From NCBI GenBank assembly GCA_022013615.1, contig JAKLQB010000797.1, forward strand, positions 1 through 9,033: DNA of 9,033 nucleotides, given 5' to 3'. This DNA comes from Desulfobacterales bacterium (GTDB lineage: Bacteria; Desulfobacterota; DSM-4660; Desulfatiglandales; Desulfatiglandaceae). Position 1 is the first letter of the stretch; each line of letters opens with the position of its first letter. Both the position numbers and the translations under genes were made by a program. Shown in pieces: positions 1 to 7,084 of this stretch. Below the pieces are notes generated by a model. That model saw only the letters and a program-made list of their open reading frames with translations. It was not told the DNA's origin and did no database searches.

Positions 1-255
1 GCCTTTTTCGTAACCGAAAAGCTCGCTTTCAAGAAGTGTGAGAGGCAGGGCAGCGCAGCTCACCTTGATAAAATTGTTAGTGCGCCTTTTGGATTCATGG
101 TGAAGCAGGCGGGCGACCACTTCCTTTCCGGTTCCCGTCTCTCCCATTATCAGGACATTTAAGGCCGTATCCGATAAGGCTGTATCCGAGACCATGGTAA
201 TTAATTCCCGGATCTTGAGTATTGAGGGATGCTTGCCGATTAAATTATTTTTCAT
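1..255 (-). CDS. Sigma-54-dependent transcriptional activator, AAA+ domain (5' part only)
   Basis: Only the first 85 residues are present; the gene continues past the left edge. The protein starts almost directly in the sigma-54 interaction (AAA+) domain. A Walker A motif GETGTGKE lies at residues 38-45, and the segment [10 protein letters not shown] (76-85) is the lead-in to the GAFTGA loop that contacts sigma-54, which falls just outside the window. Such proteins hydrolyse ATP to open promoter complexes of RpoN polymerase. The ATG is forced: the same frame has a TAA four codons upstream, so there is no room for an N-terminal receiver or PAS domain. This resembles PspF-type activators. No Shine-Dalgarno sequence precedes the start. 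The AAA+ identity is secure; the regulon and any C-terminal Fis-type HTH domain cannot be seen. Confidence 0.9.
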   Translation of the reverse strand, partial: MKNNLIGKHPSILKIRELITMVSDTALSDTALNVLIMGETGTGKEVVARLLHHESKRRTNNFIKVSCAALPLTLLESELFGYEKG

Positions 256-264
256 AATGGTAAA

Positions 265-292
265 TTTTTACATACTTTTGCAGTTTTGTCAA
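265..292 (-). promoter_or_regulatory. Possible sigma-70 promoter giving a leaderless transcript
   Basis: On the minus strand a perfect -35 TTGACA (287-292) is followed after 16 bases by TAAAAA (265-270), which matches 4 of 6 positions of the -10 consensus. The predicted start of transcription would lie within a few bases of the ATG at 255. This would fit the absence of a ribosome binding site. The -10 is weak and the region is AT-rich, so this is tentative. Confidence 0.35.
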
Positions 293-300
293 TATCTTTA

Positions 301-384
301 ATCAGAAATCAGAGGTCAGAAGACAGAAGTCAGGGGTCAGAAATCAGAAAACAGAAGACAGAAAACAGAAGACAGAGGACAGAG
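301..384. repeat. Heptanucleotide tandem repeat, 12 units
   Basis: Twelve uninterrupted 7-bp units read in perfect phase. Examples are ATCAGAA, GTCAGAA, GACAGAA, AACAGAA and GACAGAG. Each unit has CAG at its centre and purines elsewhere except a T or A before CAG; the consensus is roughly RWCAGRR. Substitutions occur but no indels, so the array keeps exact 7-bp spacing over 84 bp. Its period is not a multiple of three and no frame is used. I recall similar CAGAAGACAGAAGTCAG-like runs between genes in deltaproteobacterial genomes, but copy number in this genome cannot be judged here. Confidence 0.9.
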
Positions 385-759
385 GAATATAGCCGCAAAA
401 AGGCACAAAACACACAAAAAGAATATTTTATATATTGGAAAGCCTTTGCTCTATAGGCCCTCAGAAGAATGAACGGCGATTTAACTTTTTACAACCTGTT
501 TGTTTCCGGCGTATCCTGACTTAAGAATTAAAAGATTGAGGGATTTGGAGATTGAGTTTCTTATCTATGAAATTCTGTCTACTTTATTTGAATAGACGGA
601 GCGGAGCGACTCCTCAAATCGTCAATATTCAATTTGGTTCCGGCTTCGCCGGGTTAGGCACTTTTCCGGTTTATCCGGTTTTGGATTTCACAATTGATTT
701 TAACAACTGACTGTGACAATATCGGTGCGCATTGCTGTATCAACAGCTAAATTGTTACA
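385..759. other. Intergenic stretch without a gene
   Basis: No credible ORF or RNA gene was found. It contains a small GC dyad CCGGC-TTC-GCCGG (640-652), flanked by GGTT and GTTAGG, that looks like a dispersed REP-type hairpin. A TCCGGTTT direct repeat follows in the next 30 bases. A second small dyad GCTGT-ATCA-ACAGC (734-747) lies 13 bases ahead of the next gene. The stretch has no clear sigma-70 or sigma-54 promoter for that gene. Confidence 0.5.
640..652. repeat. Short GC-rich REP-like hairpin
   Basis: CCGGC and GCCGG pair perfectly around a three-base TTC loop. The dyad stands out from its AT-rich surroundings and lacks a T-tract on either strand, so it is not an intrinsic terminator. 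It is compatible with a dispersed palindromic repeat unit, but only one copy is visible in this window. Confidence 0.4.
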
Positions 760-1482
760 ATGGGATTTATCTTGAAAAAAGAGGGCCCTTATACAAAGCA
801 TGTTTACTGGTTCACAAAGGATGAGGAGGCAGGGCTGAGAAAAAAACTTGCTGCTCATGACACAAAACTGAAGTCAGCTAAAGGGATTGCCTGTACGCCA
901 CTGGATGTGATTAACAAGATTTCAAGCGTCGCGCCGGACGTATGGGATGACACATGCTGCAGGCAGGGAAGCTGGTACCGGACCTCGGACAAGAACGGTC
1001 TGTACTTAGTGGTCAGCTCATTCGAACTTGCGGGATTCGAAGATCAGAAGGCTGCTACCATTACTGAATCAGACTTTGTCCCACCCCGCCTCGCCAGCAT
1101 AAAAGACAAGCAGTCCCTTTTCCAGGACTCCTCGCTTAAGAGTCGTATCCCTGAAGAATGGCAACACGTCGAAGACATTGAAAAAAGAATATACTTGAGA
1201 TGGGCAAGGAGGCTTGGATCTGACGTCCAGGACTATGACTTTCTTTATCTCTCTCACACGGCCAATCACGCCAATTTCATAAACCCGCGGTTTTTTGTCC
1301 CTCACAGTAATGGAATTATTCCATACTCCATTGATCGGAGTGCCCATCTTTGTTCCTGCTGTGTGGAACTCTTCCAGGTCATTGGAAGTGAATATAAGAA
1401 GAAATTGGTTGCCCCATGCCCAGGCGCCACTATTTTTTCTCGGTTGAAACCAGACCGCTACCTGCTTGTAAAGAAAGCTTGA
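760..1482 (+). CDS. Conserved-looking hypothetical protein with cysteine cluster
   Basis: A 240-residue soluble protein that I cannot assign to a named family. No signal peptide or membrane segment is visible. Seven cysteines occur, with a pair at 66-67, a cluster CSCC at 198-201 and an isolated PCPGA motif at 219-223. The C-terminal block from residue 196 (HLCSCCVELF, then KKLVAPCPGA and a final DRYLLV) looks like a conserved tail and could bind metal or form disulfides; that is inference. The ATG at 760 follows an in-frame TAA at 748, so the alternatives are few (TTG at 772). No good Shine-Dalgarno sequence is visible for either. The gene ends 8 bases before the start of the MscS channel gene, so the two are probably co-transcribed. 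Confidence 0.75.
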   Translation: MGFILKKEGPYTKHVYWFTKDEEAGLRKKLAAHDTKLKSAKGIACTPLDVINKISSVAPDVWDDTCCRQGSWYRTSDKNGLYLVVSSFELAGFEDQKAATITESDFVPPRLASIKDKQSLFQDSSLKSRIPEEWQHVEDIEKRIYLRWARRLGSDVQDYDFLYLSHTANHANFINPRFFVPHSNGIIPYSIDRSAHLCSCCVELFQVIGSEYKKKLVAPCPGATIFSRLKPDRYLLVKKA

Positions 1483-1490
1483 GTTTAAGA

Positions 1491-2570
1491 ATGGAAACCT
1501 ATTTCAGGAAATATTACAATCAGATCTTTTCAGATCCACAACAACTGTTGAATTTGACTATTCGGGTCTTGGCTATATTGGTGGCTGCTGCCATCGGCTG
1601 GTGGATATTCAATGTCATAACAAAAAAAATAAGAAACAAATACCATGACCGACCTTTTTTCAAAAATAACGACCACCTCTTTTTCCTTGTAAAACGGGCT
1701 GGTCACTATTCCATACTTGCCCTGGCAGGTATATGGCTGGTGAACCTGTTCAAGGCTCCCTTTGTTGAAAGAATCTTTTTTGCATTCCTGATTATTCTCC
1801 TGACATCTATTGCCAATAGCATAGTCAACAGCTTTCTCCCGTACCTGGAACACCATATTGCGGCAAAGACAAAAACCGCTGTGGATAATGTGATCCTGGA
1901 TCTGTTTAAAAAGTTTTCAGGCATTATTATTTACACAATTGGCGGTATTATGGCCCTTGATGCGATGGGCTTTAATATTATGCCTTTTGTCGCCGGCGCA
2001 GGTGTAGCCGGCATTGCCATTGGTTTTGCGGCCAAAGATACGCTTTCGAACCTGATTGCAGGTGTTTTATTGATCATAGACAGGCCTTTTGAGGTGGGCG
2101 ACCGTATTGAAGTCTGGTCGGCCCCGAAAAACGCAGCCACCTGGGGGGATGTTATTCATATAGGGCTCAGGGCCACAAAGATCCGGACCACCGACAACAT
2201 TGTGATTATCATTCCCAACAACGAAATCATGAAGCGGGATATTATCAATTACACTACCGTGACAAAGGAGATCAGGGTTCGTATCCCCATTGGCATTGCC
2301 TATGACGCTGATATCAAAAAAGCCAAAGAGCTTATTATAAAAACTGCCCTGGAATTGGATTGGGTTATGCAGGAACCGGCACCCAAGGTGGTGGTCAGGA
2401 ATTTTGGGGATTCGGCCGTTGATCTGCAGGCGAGAATATGGATCAGCAGGCCCCGACGAAGGATGGATACCATATCCCATGTGACAGACCGCGTGAGGGA
2501 GGTTTTCCAGGAGGAGGGTATCGAAATCCCTTACCCGAAGCGGGATATCTACATAAAGAAAGAAAAATAA
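1491..2570 (+). CDS. MscS-family mechanosensitive ion channel
   Basis: A 359-residue membrane protein. Hydrophobic segments lie near residues 20-42, 70-88, 93-115 and 141-157. The pore helix (about 164-195) is rich in Gly and Ala, with AGAGVAGIAIGFAAKD followed by LSNLIAGVLL. The family signature DRPFEVGDRI (197-206) opens the cytoplasmic beta domain, and a C-terminal alpha/beta cage region runs to about residue 350. These channels release solutes on hypo-osmotic shock. The frame is open from an ATG at 1416, but that start would overlap the upstream gene by 67 bases. The ATG at 1491 gives an 8-base gap and a normal N-terminus (METYFRKYYN). The protein has two or so more N-terminal helices than E. 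coli MscS. The family is certain; ion selectivity is not. Confidence 0.93.
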   Translation: METYFRKYYNQIFSDPQQLLNLTIRVLAILVAAAIGWWIFNVITKKIRNKYHDRPFFKNNDHLFFLVKRAGHYSILALAGIWLVNLFKAPFVERIFFAFLIILLTSIANSIVNSFLPYLEHHIAAKTKTAVDNVILDLFKKFSGIIIYTIGGIMALDAMGFNIMPFVAGAGVAGIAIGFAAKDTLSNLIAGVLLIIDRPFEVGDRIEVWSAPKNAATWGDVIHIGLRATKIRTTDNIVIIIPNNEIMKRDIINYTTVTKEIRVRIPIGIAYDADIKKAKELIIKTALELDWVMQEPAPKVVVRNFGDSAVDLQARIWISRPRRRMDTISHVTDRVREVFQEEGIEIPYPKRDIYIKKEK

Positions 2571-2571
2571 C

Positions 2572-2901
2572 TTAAAGTTCTTTTGCCAGTTCTTTCTGTA
2601 CCTGATCGAACTGAATGCCAATAATATAGTTCCCACTTGCTTTTTCTTGAGAGTGGATCACTTTTCCCTGCATGGCATAGACAATGTCTTTGACGGCAAT
2701 TTCCATTTCCATCACGGAATCGCAGTTTATGGCCTCATAGACTTCCACCCCCACACCCATAAGGCTGAGATTAATGGTTCTGGCCATGGAAACACCGGTT
2801 TTTTGGACTCCGCCTTCCTTGTTGATATAAGATAAAAGATAAAGGGCTTGTAGTCTGGGATAACGCCTCCTTTCCTTTCCGCCTTTTTCTCCTTTGCTCA
2901 T
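2572..2901 (-). CDS. PilZ domain protein (cyclic-di-GMP receptor)
   Basis: A 109-residue single-domain protein. It carries both halves of the PilZ c-di-GMP binding signature: RRRYPR at residues 11-16 (RxxxR at 12-16) and NLSLMG at 44-49, matching (D/N)x(S/A)xxG. The length is that of a lone PilZ domain, so it probably acts by protein contact once ligand is bound. The start is supported by a strong purine-rich site (AAGGGGG) six bases or so ahead of the ATG and by a good promoter about 42 bases upstream. Its stop lies one base from the stop of the MscS gene, in convergent orientation with no terminator between. The partner and the controlled process (motility, polysaccharide, attachment) cannot be told from the sequence. 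Confidence 0.9.
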   Translation of the reverse strand: MSKGEKGGKERRRYPRLQALYLLSYINKEGGVQKTGVSMARTINLSLMGVGVEVYEAINCDSVMEMEIAVKDIVYAMQGKVIHSQEKASGNYIIGIQFDQVQKELAKEL

Positions 2902-2942
2902 ATATGCCCCCTTTTTGGTGATTTACTTTTTTTTTGCAAACA

Positions 2943-2971
2943 AGTATACGTCAAAATATCTTGTGTGTCAA
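2943..2971 (-). promoter_or_regulatory. Sigma-70 promoter for the PilZ gene
   Basis: On the minus strand TTGACA (2966-2971, perfect -35) is separated by exactly 17 bases from TATACT (2943-2948, five of six matches to the -10 consensus). Transcription would start near 2936, giving an untranslated leader of about 35 bases before the ATG at 2901. This is the best promoter in the window on consensus grounds. It separates the PilZ gene from the glycosyltransferase operon upstream. Confidence 0.75.
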
Positions 2972-2985
2972 ATGGAACCGGCTCT

Positions 2986-2995
2986 CAACATGTTG
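2986..2995. promoter_or_regulatory. Possible operator palindrome CAACATGTTG
   Basis: A perfect 10-bp palindrome centred 20 bases upstream of the -35 hexamer of the PilZ promoter. The position would suit an activator or repressor dimer. It is short enough to occur by chance, and no second copy is seen here. Confidence 0.3.
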
Positions 2996-3038
2996 TGACT
3001 GTTGGTGTTTTTTGAAAAGGATTAACCATCAGCCGACA

Positions 3039-3863
3039 TCATGCAAGTGTTCCAGGAAGATGAAAGAAACATTCCCCTTCCTCCATTTTCCCTCTCTTGA
3101 GACAGCCATTACCATAAATCCGGCATTTTGAAGACAGCTCCTTAATTGTCACTGCAAGCTGCTCTTCGTTCAGTACCCCGCTTTTGATCAGCTTCACAAG
3201 GGCCTTTATCCTGAAGCGGTCCATTCCCTTATGGCAGGCGGATAATTGGTCCGGGTGTCCACCCTCCTTGACAACAAGCGCCTCCTTAATCAGGTGTATA
3301 GGATAACGGCAGGAAATCCTGAGCCACAGATCATAATCTTCACAAACAGGAAGATCTTCATCGAAAAACCCTACTTCGTCCAGAAGGGATCGCTTCAGCA
3401 TCACTGCTGAAGGACTCACCAGGCAGAGTTTCAGGGAGGGCTCGAAAATGTTACCAGAAGGTTTAAGATGTTTTTTCATGGGGTTGACGCGACGTCCGTT
3501 TCTGATCCATACCTCTTCGGTCTGGCATGCCACGGCTTCAGGATGTTCATCAAAAAAACAAACCTGCACAGCCAGTTTTTCCGGAAGCCAATGGTCGTCG
3601 GAATCCAGAAAGGCGATCAGGGGCGCACCTGATCCCTTGATACCCGTATTTCTTGCGGCCGAGACTCCGAGATTGGATGAATGGGCCACATAGGTTACAA
3701 GATCGTTAAACTGTTCAACCTCCTTTTTAGTCCCGTCTGTTGACCCATCATCCACCACAATGATTTCAACGTCGGTAAAGGTCTGGGAAAGGACGGACGA
3801 GATCGCCCGAACTACTTTCTGAGCCCTGTTGAACGTAGGGATGACAACACTTACGGCTGCCAT
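3039..3863 (-). CDS. Family 2 glycosyltransferase (GT-A fold)
   Basis: A 274-residue inverting glycosyltransferase of the GT2 family. The N-terminal nucleotide-sugar fold shows VSVVIPTFNR (4-13), VVDDGSTDGT (36-45), NLGVSAARNTG (64-74) and the metal-binding DSDD at 87-90. The acceptor side has CEDYDLWLR (174-182), where E175 or D176 is the probable catalytic base, and GGHPDQLS (201-208). A cysteine- and lysine-rich C-terminal tail follows. No membrane segment is present, so it acts in the cytoplasm or at the inner membrane face. Its ATG shares one base with the stop of the IspH-UbiA gene (TAATG), which suggests reinitiation by the same ribosomes. The sugar and acceptor are unknown; placement after a UbiA domain raises the idea of a lipid or polyprenyl acceptor, which is inference only. 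Confidence 0.92.
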   Translation of the reverse strand: MAAVSVVIPTFNRAQKVVRAISSVLSQTFTDVEIIVVDDGSTDGTKKEVEQFNDLVTYVAHSSNLGVSAARNTGIKGSGAPLIAFLDSDDHWLPEKLAVQVCFFDEHPEAVACQTEEVWIRNGRRVNPMKKHLKPSGNIFEPSLKLCLVSPSAVMLKRSLLDEVGFFDEDLPVCEDYDLWLRISCRYPIHLIKEALVVKEGGHPDQLSACHKGMDRFRIKALVKLIKSGVLNEEQLAVTIKELSSKCRIYGNGCLKRGKMEEGECFFHLPGTLA

Positions 3864-5593
3864 TACATGGCCTGCCAGATCACGGCCAATAACCCGGCCA
3901 GGAAAAAGTTCCCTTCCACCAAGGCTTCAAAGGCAATATCAGGATAAATCCAGGATCTTTCATAGGCCACCAGGCAAAGGGCTAATGTGAATAACGGTAC
4001 GAGAAAGAGGAATGAAAAGGAATTCACCAGGCCGAATATGGGAGCGCCACAGAGAATGATGGCGCTTAAAAAGATGAGCATTTTCAGGAGGAGTAATGTC
4101 TTTTTTTCACCCAGTGTAATGGGCAACGTTTCTGAGCCAACGATAAGATCTCCCTGGACCCGAATGATGTCGAAGAAGGCTGACCGACTATAGCCCATAA
4201 AAAAGACGGTTAAAATACTGACTATCGCTGGGGGCCACACGATACTATTAACCTCCAGTAATGGCAGTATGGTGATAATAACTGCCCAGGCAAGGGCTTC
4301 AGATAAAGTCCTGGACCCGGGAATATCTTTGATCTTGGAATATGGTGCCTTGTGTCGAATGCTTTCGGGCACAAGAGGAATACTGTAAATCATGCCCAGC
4401 ATACTTAACGTGCTCAGGGCCAAAAAAGTCATTAAGCCAATGCTATAGGACAGTACGAGCGCCGTTACGATGGCGGCTATCCCCATGGTGATCAATAGAT
4501 ATTTATATTTTTTGAGGAATGCTGCACGTTCCGGATCACTATAGGCGCTGGCCCCTTTGTCCAGAAAGCGATTGAAGGCGTGCATGGCATAAATATAAAG
4601 AAAGGTCAAAAAGGGAAAAATGAAATCCGGCTTCCTATCGGAGAGGATAGTAACGGCGTAGGCAAAGCAGAAAGCACCGGATGCCACGGCGAGATTGCTT
4701 AGAACCAGAAACTTAAAGGCCTTCCTCGACCAGCGAAAAAGAGAGCCCTCCCTCCTGCCCTTGATCCCTTCCAACTCCCTGCCAACATTTTTGATCATCC
4801 AGTTGGGGGTGGAGGCACCAGCGGTAACCGCGATCAATTCCATTTCACGGAGTTTTTCTTTATTTAGATCTTTTTCGGTTTCAACGTGGAAAGTGGGTAT
4901 ACCAGCACTTTTCGAAACCTCAACAAGCCGCCGGGTATTCCCGCTATGGTAGCCGCCCACCACTACAAGGGCGTCAACATGACCTGCCAGGGACCGCACC
5001 TCTTCCTGTCGCTCCCGGGTGGCATCACAGATGGTATCGAAAACCAGGAGATCAGGGTATCGTTCCTTGAGGGCCTTTACAACCTGGCGATAGTTTTCTT
5101 CATTCTGTGTTGTCTGGGCAACGACAAATATCCTGTCGACATGTGGTAAAGAGGAGACCCCTTCTGCGCTCTGTATAACATGGACCTGGCCTTTGCTGTA
5201 ACCCATAAGGCCAATCACCTCGGCATGGTCCTCGTCTCCCACAATCACTGCTGTATAGCCTTTTTTGGTATGGTAGCGGATAATTGCCTGGACGCGGGCA
5301 ACTTTGGGGCATGTGGCATCAATTATTTTGAGCTTTGTCCCTCTGAGGGCCTGGCGTTTTTGAGGAGGAATACCGTGGGCCCTGATGACGATCCTGCCTG
5401 TGTGTAACCCGTCTAAATCATCTACAGGCTGCACCCCTTTAGAAGCGAGCAGATCAAGGACCTGGTTATTATGTATAAGAGGGCCAAAAGTGAAAAGAGG
5501 GTCATCTCCCCTATTGGCCTCTGTCAGAACCATTTCCATGGCGCGACGGACACCCATGCAAAACCCAGCGGTTTTCGCAAATTTTACCTTCAT
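3863..5593 (-). CDS. ispH: Fusion: IspH (HMBPP reductase) with UbiA-type prenyltransferase
   Basis: A 576-residue two-domain protein. Residues 1-282 form a complete IspH (LytB), which reduces HMBPP to IPP and DMAPP at a [4Fe-4S] cluster in the last MEP step. The cluster cysteines are C12 (AGFCMGVRR), C95 (DATCPKV) and C189 (DTICDAT). H41, H123, E125 and T162 are in the expected motifs. From about residue 290 follows a UbiA-like membrane domain with about nine hydrophobic segments. It has NRFLD (341-345) for the first Asp motif, DIPGSRTL (423-430), and D475...QGD482 followed by GSETLPITLG for the second. The middle Asp of the usual DxxDxxxD is R478. The frame is open to 5653, but the ATG at 5593 overlaps the stop of the upstream gene as ATGA and gives the canonical IspH N-terminus MKVKFAKTAG. 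Both domains are in frame without any internal stop. The prenyl acceptor is unknown. Confidence 0.93.
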   Translation of the reverse strand: MKVKFAKTAGFCMGVRRAMEMVLTEANRGDDPLFTFGPLIHNNQVLDLLASKGVQPVDDLDGLHTGRIVIRAHGIPPQKRQALRGTKLKIIDATCPKVARVQAIIRYHTKKGYTAVIVGDEDHAEVIGLMGYSKGQVHVIQSAEGVSSLPHVDRIFVVAQTTQNEENYRQVVKALKERYPDLLVFDTICDATRERQEEVRSLAGHVDALVVVGGYHSGNTRRLVEVSKSAGIPTFHVETEKDLNKEKLREMELIAVTAGASTPNWMIKNVGRELEGIKGRREGSLFRWSRKAFKFLVLSNLAVASGAFCFAYAVTILSDRKPDFIFPFLTFLYIYAMHAFNRFLDKGASAYSDPERAAFLKKYKYLLITMGIAAIVTALVLSYSIGLMTFLALSTLSMLGMIYSIPLVPESIRHKAPYSKIKDIPGSRTLSEALAWAVIITILPLLEVNSIVWPPAIVSILTVFFMGYSRSAFFDIIRVQGDLIVGSETLPITLGEKKTLLLLKMLIFLSAIILCGAPIFGLVNSFSFLFLVPLFTLALCLVAYERSWIYPDIAFEALVEGNFFLAGLLAVIWQAM

Positions 5594-6567
5594 ATCTTCT
5601 CGTCTTCTAAAGTTGAAAAGTATTGATCCAGTGCCGAGATAAGCGTATTCCAATCCTTGATGTGAGTGATCAGCCCACGAAATCTGCTGCTGTGGGGAAG
5701 CCCCTTTGTATACCAGAGGAGAAGGCCTCGCATGGTTTTGGCAGCCCTGTGTTCCCCAATTGAGACGGACAGCAGGCGAAAGTGCTCCATGATGAGGGTC
5801 CTGCGTTCATGAAGTCCAGGTTGACGTATTGCACAGCCATCTTCCATATCAAGAGTCTGCTTGAAGATCCAGGGATTACCAATCGCTCCCCGGCCTATCA
5901 TTACCCCATCGCATCCGGTTTGCCTTTTCATTTGGAGGGCAAGAGATGGGTCGAGGACATCCCCATTTCCGATAACAGGGATTTTCAACTGTTCCTTGAC
6001 ATCAGCAATAATGTTCCAGTCAGCCTTTCCTGAAAATCCCTGTTTTACAAAACGTGGGTGGATCGTGACGGCATCAGCGCCACAGTCTTCTATGAGCCGG
6101 GCTGTTTCAACTGCAACAGATTTATCTATAGACCATCCAGCCCGTATCTTCACCGTCAATGGAGCCTGACAGGACCGGCGAACAGCAGTGACAATCTCCT
6201 TTACTCTCTGAGGGGAAAGGAGGAGTGCTCCTCCGGCACCAGTTTTAATAATCTTTTTTACAGGACAACCCATATTAATGTCCACAATGTTTGCCCCTGC
6301 TTTGACCACAATTCCAGCAGCTTTTGCCATTACCTCAGGCTTAGAGCCAAATATCTGGACAGAAAGGGGCCTTTCATCGGGATGGCTTTTTAAATAACTT
6401 AGGGTTGTTTTTTGACCTCGCATCAGTCCCTCAGCGCTGATCATTTCAGTAGTGACCAGGCCGGCACCCAGCTTTTTGACAATAAGACGAAATGGCAGGC
6501 TGGTTATACCTGCCATGGGGGCCATGATAAGCCAATTTTCTAATTTTAGGGAGCCAATTTGTAACAT
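5590..6567 (-). CDS. dusB: tRNA-dihydrouridine synthase, DusB-like
   Basis: A 325-residue flavoenzyme that reduces uridines to dihydrouridine in tRNA with NADPH. It has the usual Dus layout. The FMN barrel starts with MAPMAGITSLPFR (15-27). Catalytic cysteine C101 sits in DINMGCPVKK. KIRAGW (140-145) is followed by IHPRFVKQGFSGKADW (169-184), then IGNGDV (199-204), and the phosphate-binding GCDGVMIGRGAIGNPW spans 218-233. Length and motifs fit DusB best; DusA and DusC seem less likely. The ATG at 6567 begins the family-typical N-terminus, but no clear ribosome binding site precedes it. The stop codon overlaps the start of ispH by 4 bp, so this gene heads the operon. Dus genes often lead operons with unrelated genes. 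The product is secure; the symbol is by motif judgement. Confidence 0.92.
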   Translation of the reverse strand: MLQIGSLKLENWLIMAPMAGITSLPFRLIVKKLGAGLVTTEMISAEGLMRGQKTTLSYLKSHPDERPLSVQIFGSKPEVMAKAAGIVVKAGANIVDINMGCPVKKIIKTGAGGALLLSPQRVKEIVTAVRRSCQAPLTVKIRAGWSIDKSVAVETARLIEDCGADAVTIHPRFVKQGFSGKADWNIIADVKEQLKIPVIGNGDVLDPSLALQMKRQTGCDGVMIGRGAIGNPWIFKQTLDMEDGCAIRQPGLHERRTLIMEHFRLLSVSIGEHRAAKTMRGLLLWYTKGLPHSSRFRGLITHIKDWNTLISALDQYFSTLEDEKI

Positions 6568-6580
6568 AAAACCATATTAA

Positions 6581-7049
6581 ATGGCTGCCAGGAAAAAAAC
6601 AACGTTCAAATATTTAACAAAAGGAATATTTTCCATTTTCCATACTTTTAGGATTAGGAGTTTCATTACTTGATGCATGGATAGATGCAAGCTTTTTCTA
6701 TAACGATTCATTTTTTGATCAAATATTACGGCCATCGAAATTTGAAATATATATTAAATGTTTAATCTTTATGATATGTATTATATTTGGATTTTTCGTA
6801 ATAAAAATAAAAAAAAGCGAAAAAGAAAAGATAATTCAAAATTTACAAAAAGCAAATCAAGAAATTAAAATTCTTAGGGGAATTTTACCTATATGTTTAC
6901 TGTGCAAAAAGGTTAGAAATGATAATGGATATTGGCAACAGGTTGAAGAGTATATTCGTGATCATTCGGAAGCAGTATTTTCACATGGGTATTGTCCTGA
7001 ATGTTACAAAAAAGAATGTGAAGCAGTTGGAAGTCCTGATTCAGAGTGA
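6581..7049 (+). pseudogene. Frameshifted small membrane protein with CxxC...CPEC sensor tail
   Basis: The intact frame to the stop at 7049 encodes a membrane segment, a short coiled coil (KSEKEKIIQNLQKANQEI) and a tail with ICLLCKK, GYWQQVEEYI and CPECYKK. Such four-cysteine tails end many sensor proteins of deltaproteobacteria and probably bind zinc. This frame stays open back to 6618 and encodes a sensible sequence (LLDAWIDASFFYN, FEIYIK before the membrane helix). It has no ATG, GTG or TTG before 6771. Another frame gives MAARKKTTFKYLTK from the ATG at 6581. A +1 shift in the ACAAAAGG stretch near 6617-6624 would join the two into a protein of about 155 residues. So this is either a broken gene, a sequencing error, or a 92-residue protein starting at 6771. 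The region is much more AT-rich than its neighbours. There is no ribosome binding site at 6581, and only 13 bases lie between this start and the divergent dusB start. Confidence 0.6.
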
Positions 7050-7084
7050 ACTTAATAAGTTTAAAAACGGATTTAATCTATAAC

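Noticed and set aside
301..384. CRISPR array
   Set aside because: The units are 7 bp with no spacers; this is a simple tandem repeat.
1416..1490. N-terminal extension of the MscS gene from the ATG at 1416
   Set aside because: It overlaps the upstream gene by 67 bases and encodes an arginine- and proline-rich stretch unlike the family; the ATG at 1491 fits better.
2561..2597. Bidirectional terminator between MscS and PilZ genes
   Set aside because: AACTTAAAGTT has almost no loop and no GC stem, so it cannot form a stable hairpin.
2067..2636. Minus-strand frame of 189 codons across the MscS gene
   Set aside because: It is antisense to clear MscS coding sequence, with proline-rich composition and no family motifs.
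5594..5653. Twenty-residue extension of IspH from the ATG at 5653
   Set aside because: It lies inside the dusB coding region; the ATG at 5593 gives the canonical IspH N-terminus and an ATGA junction.
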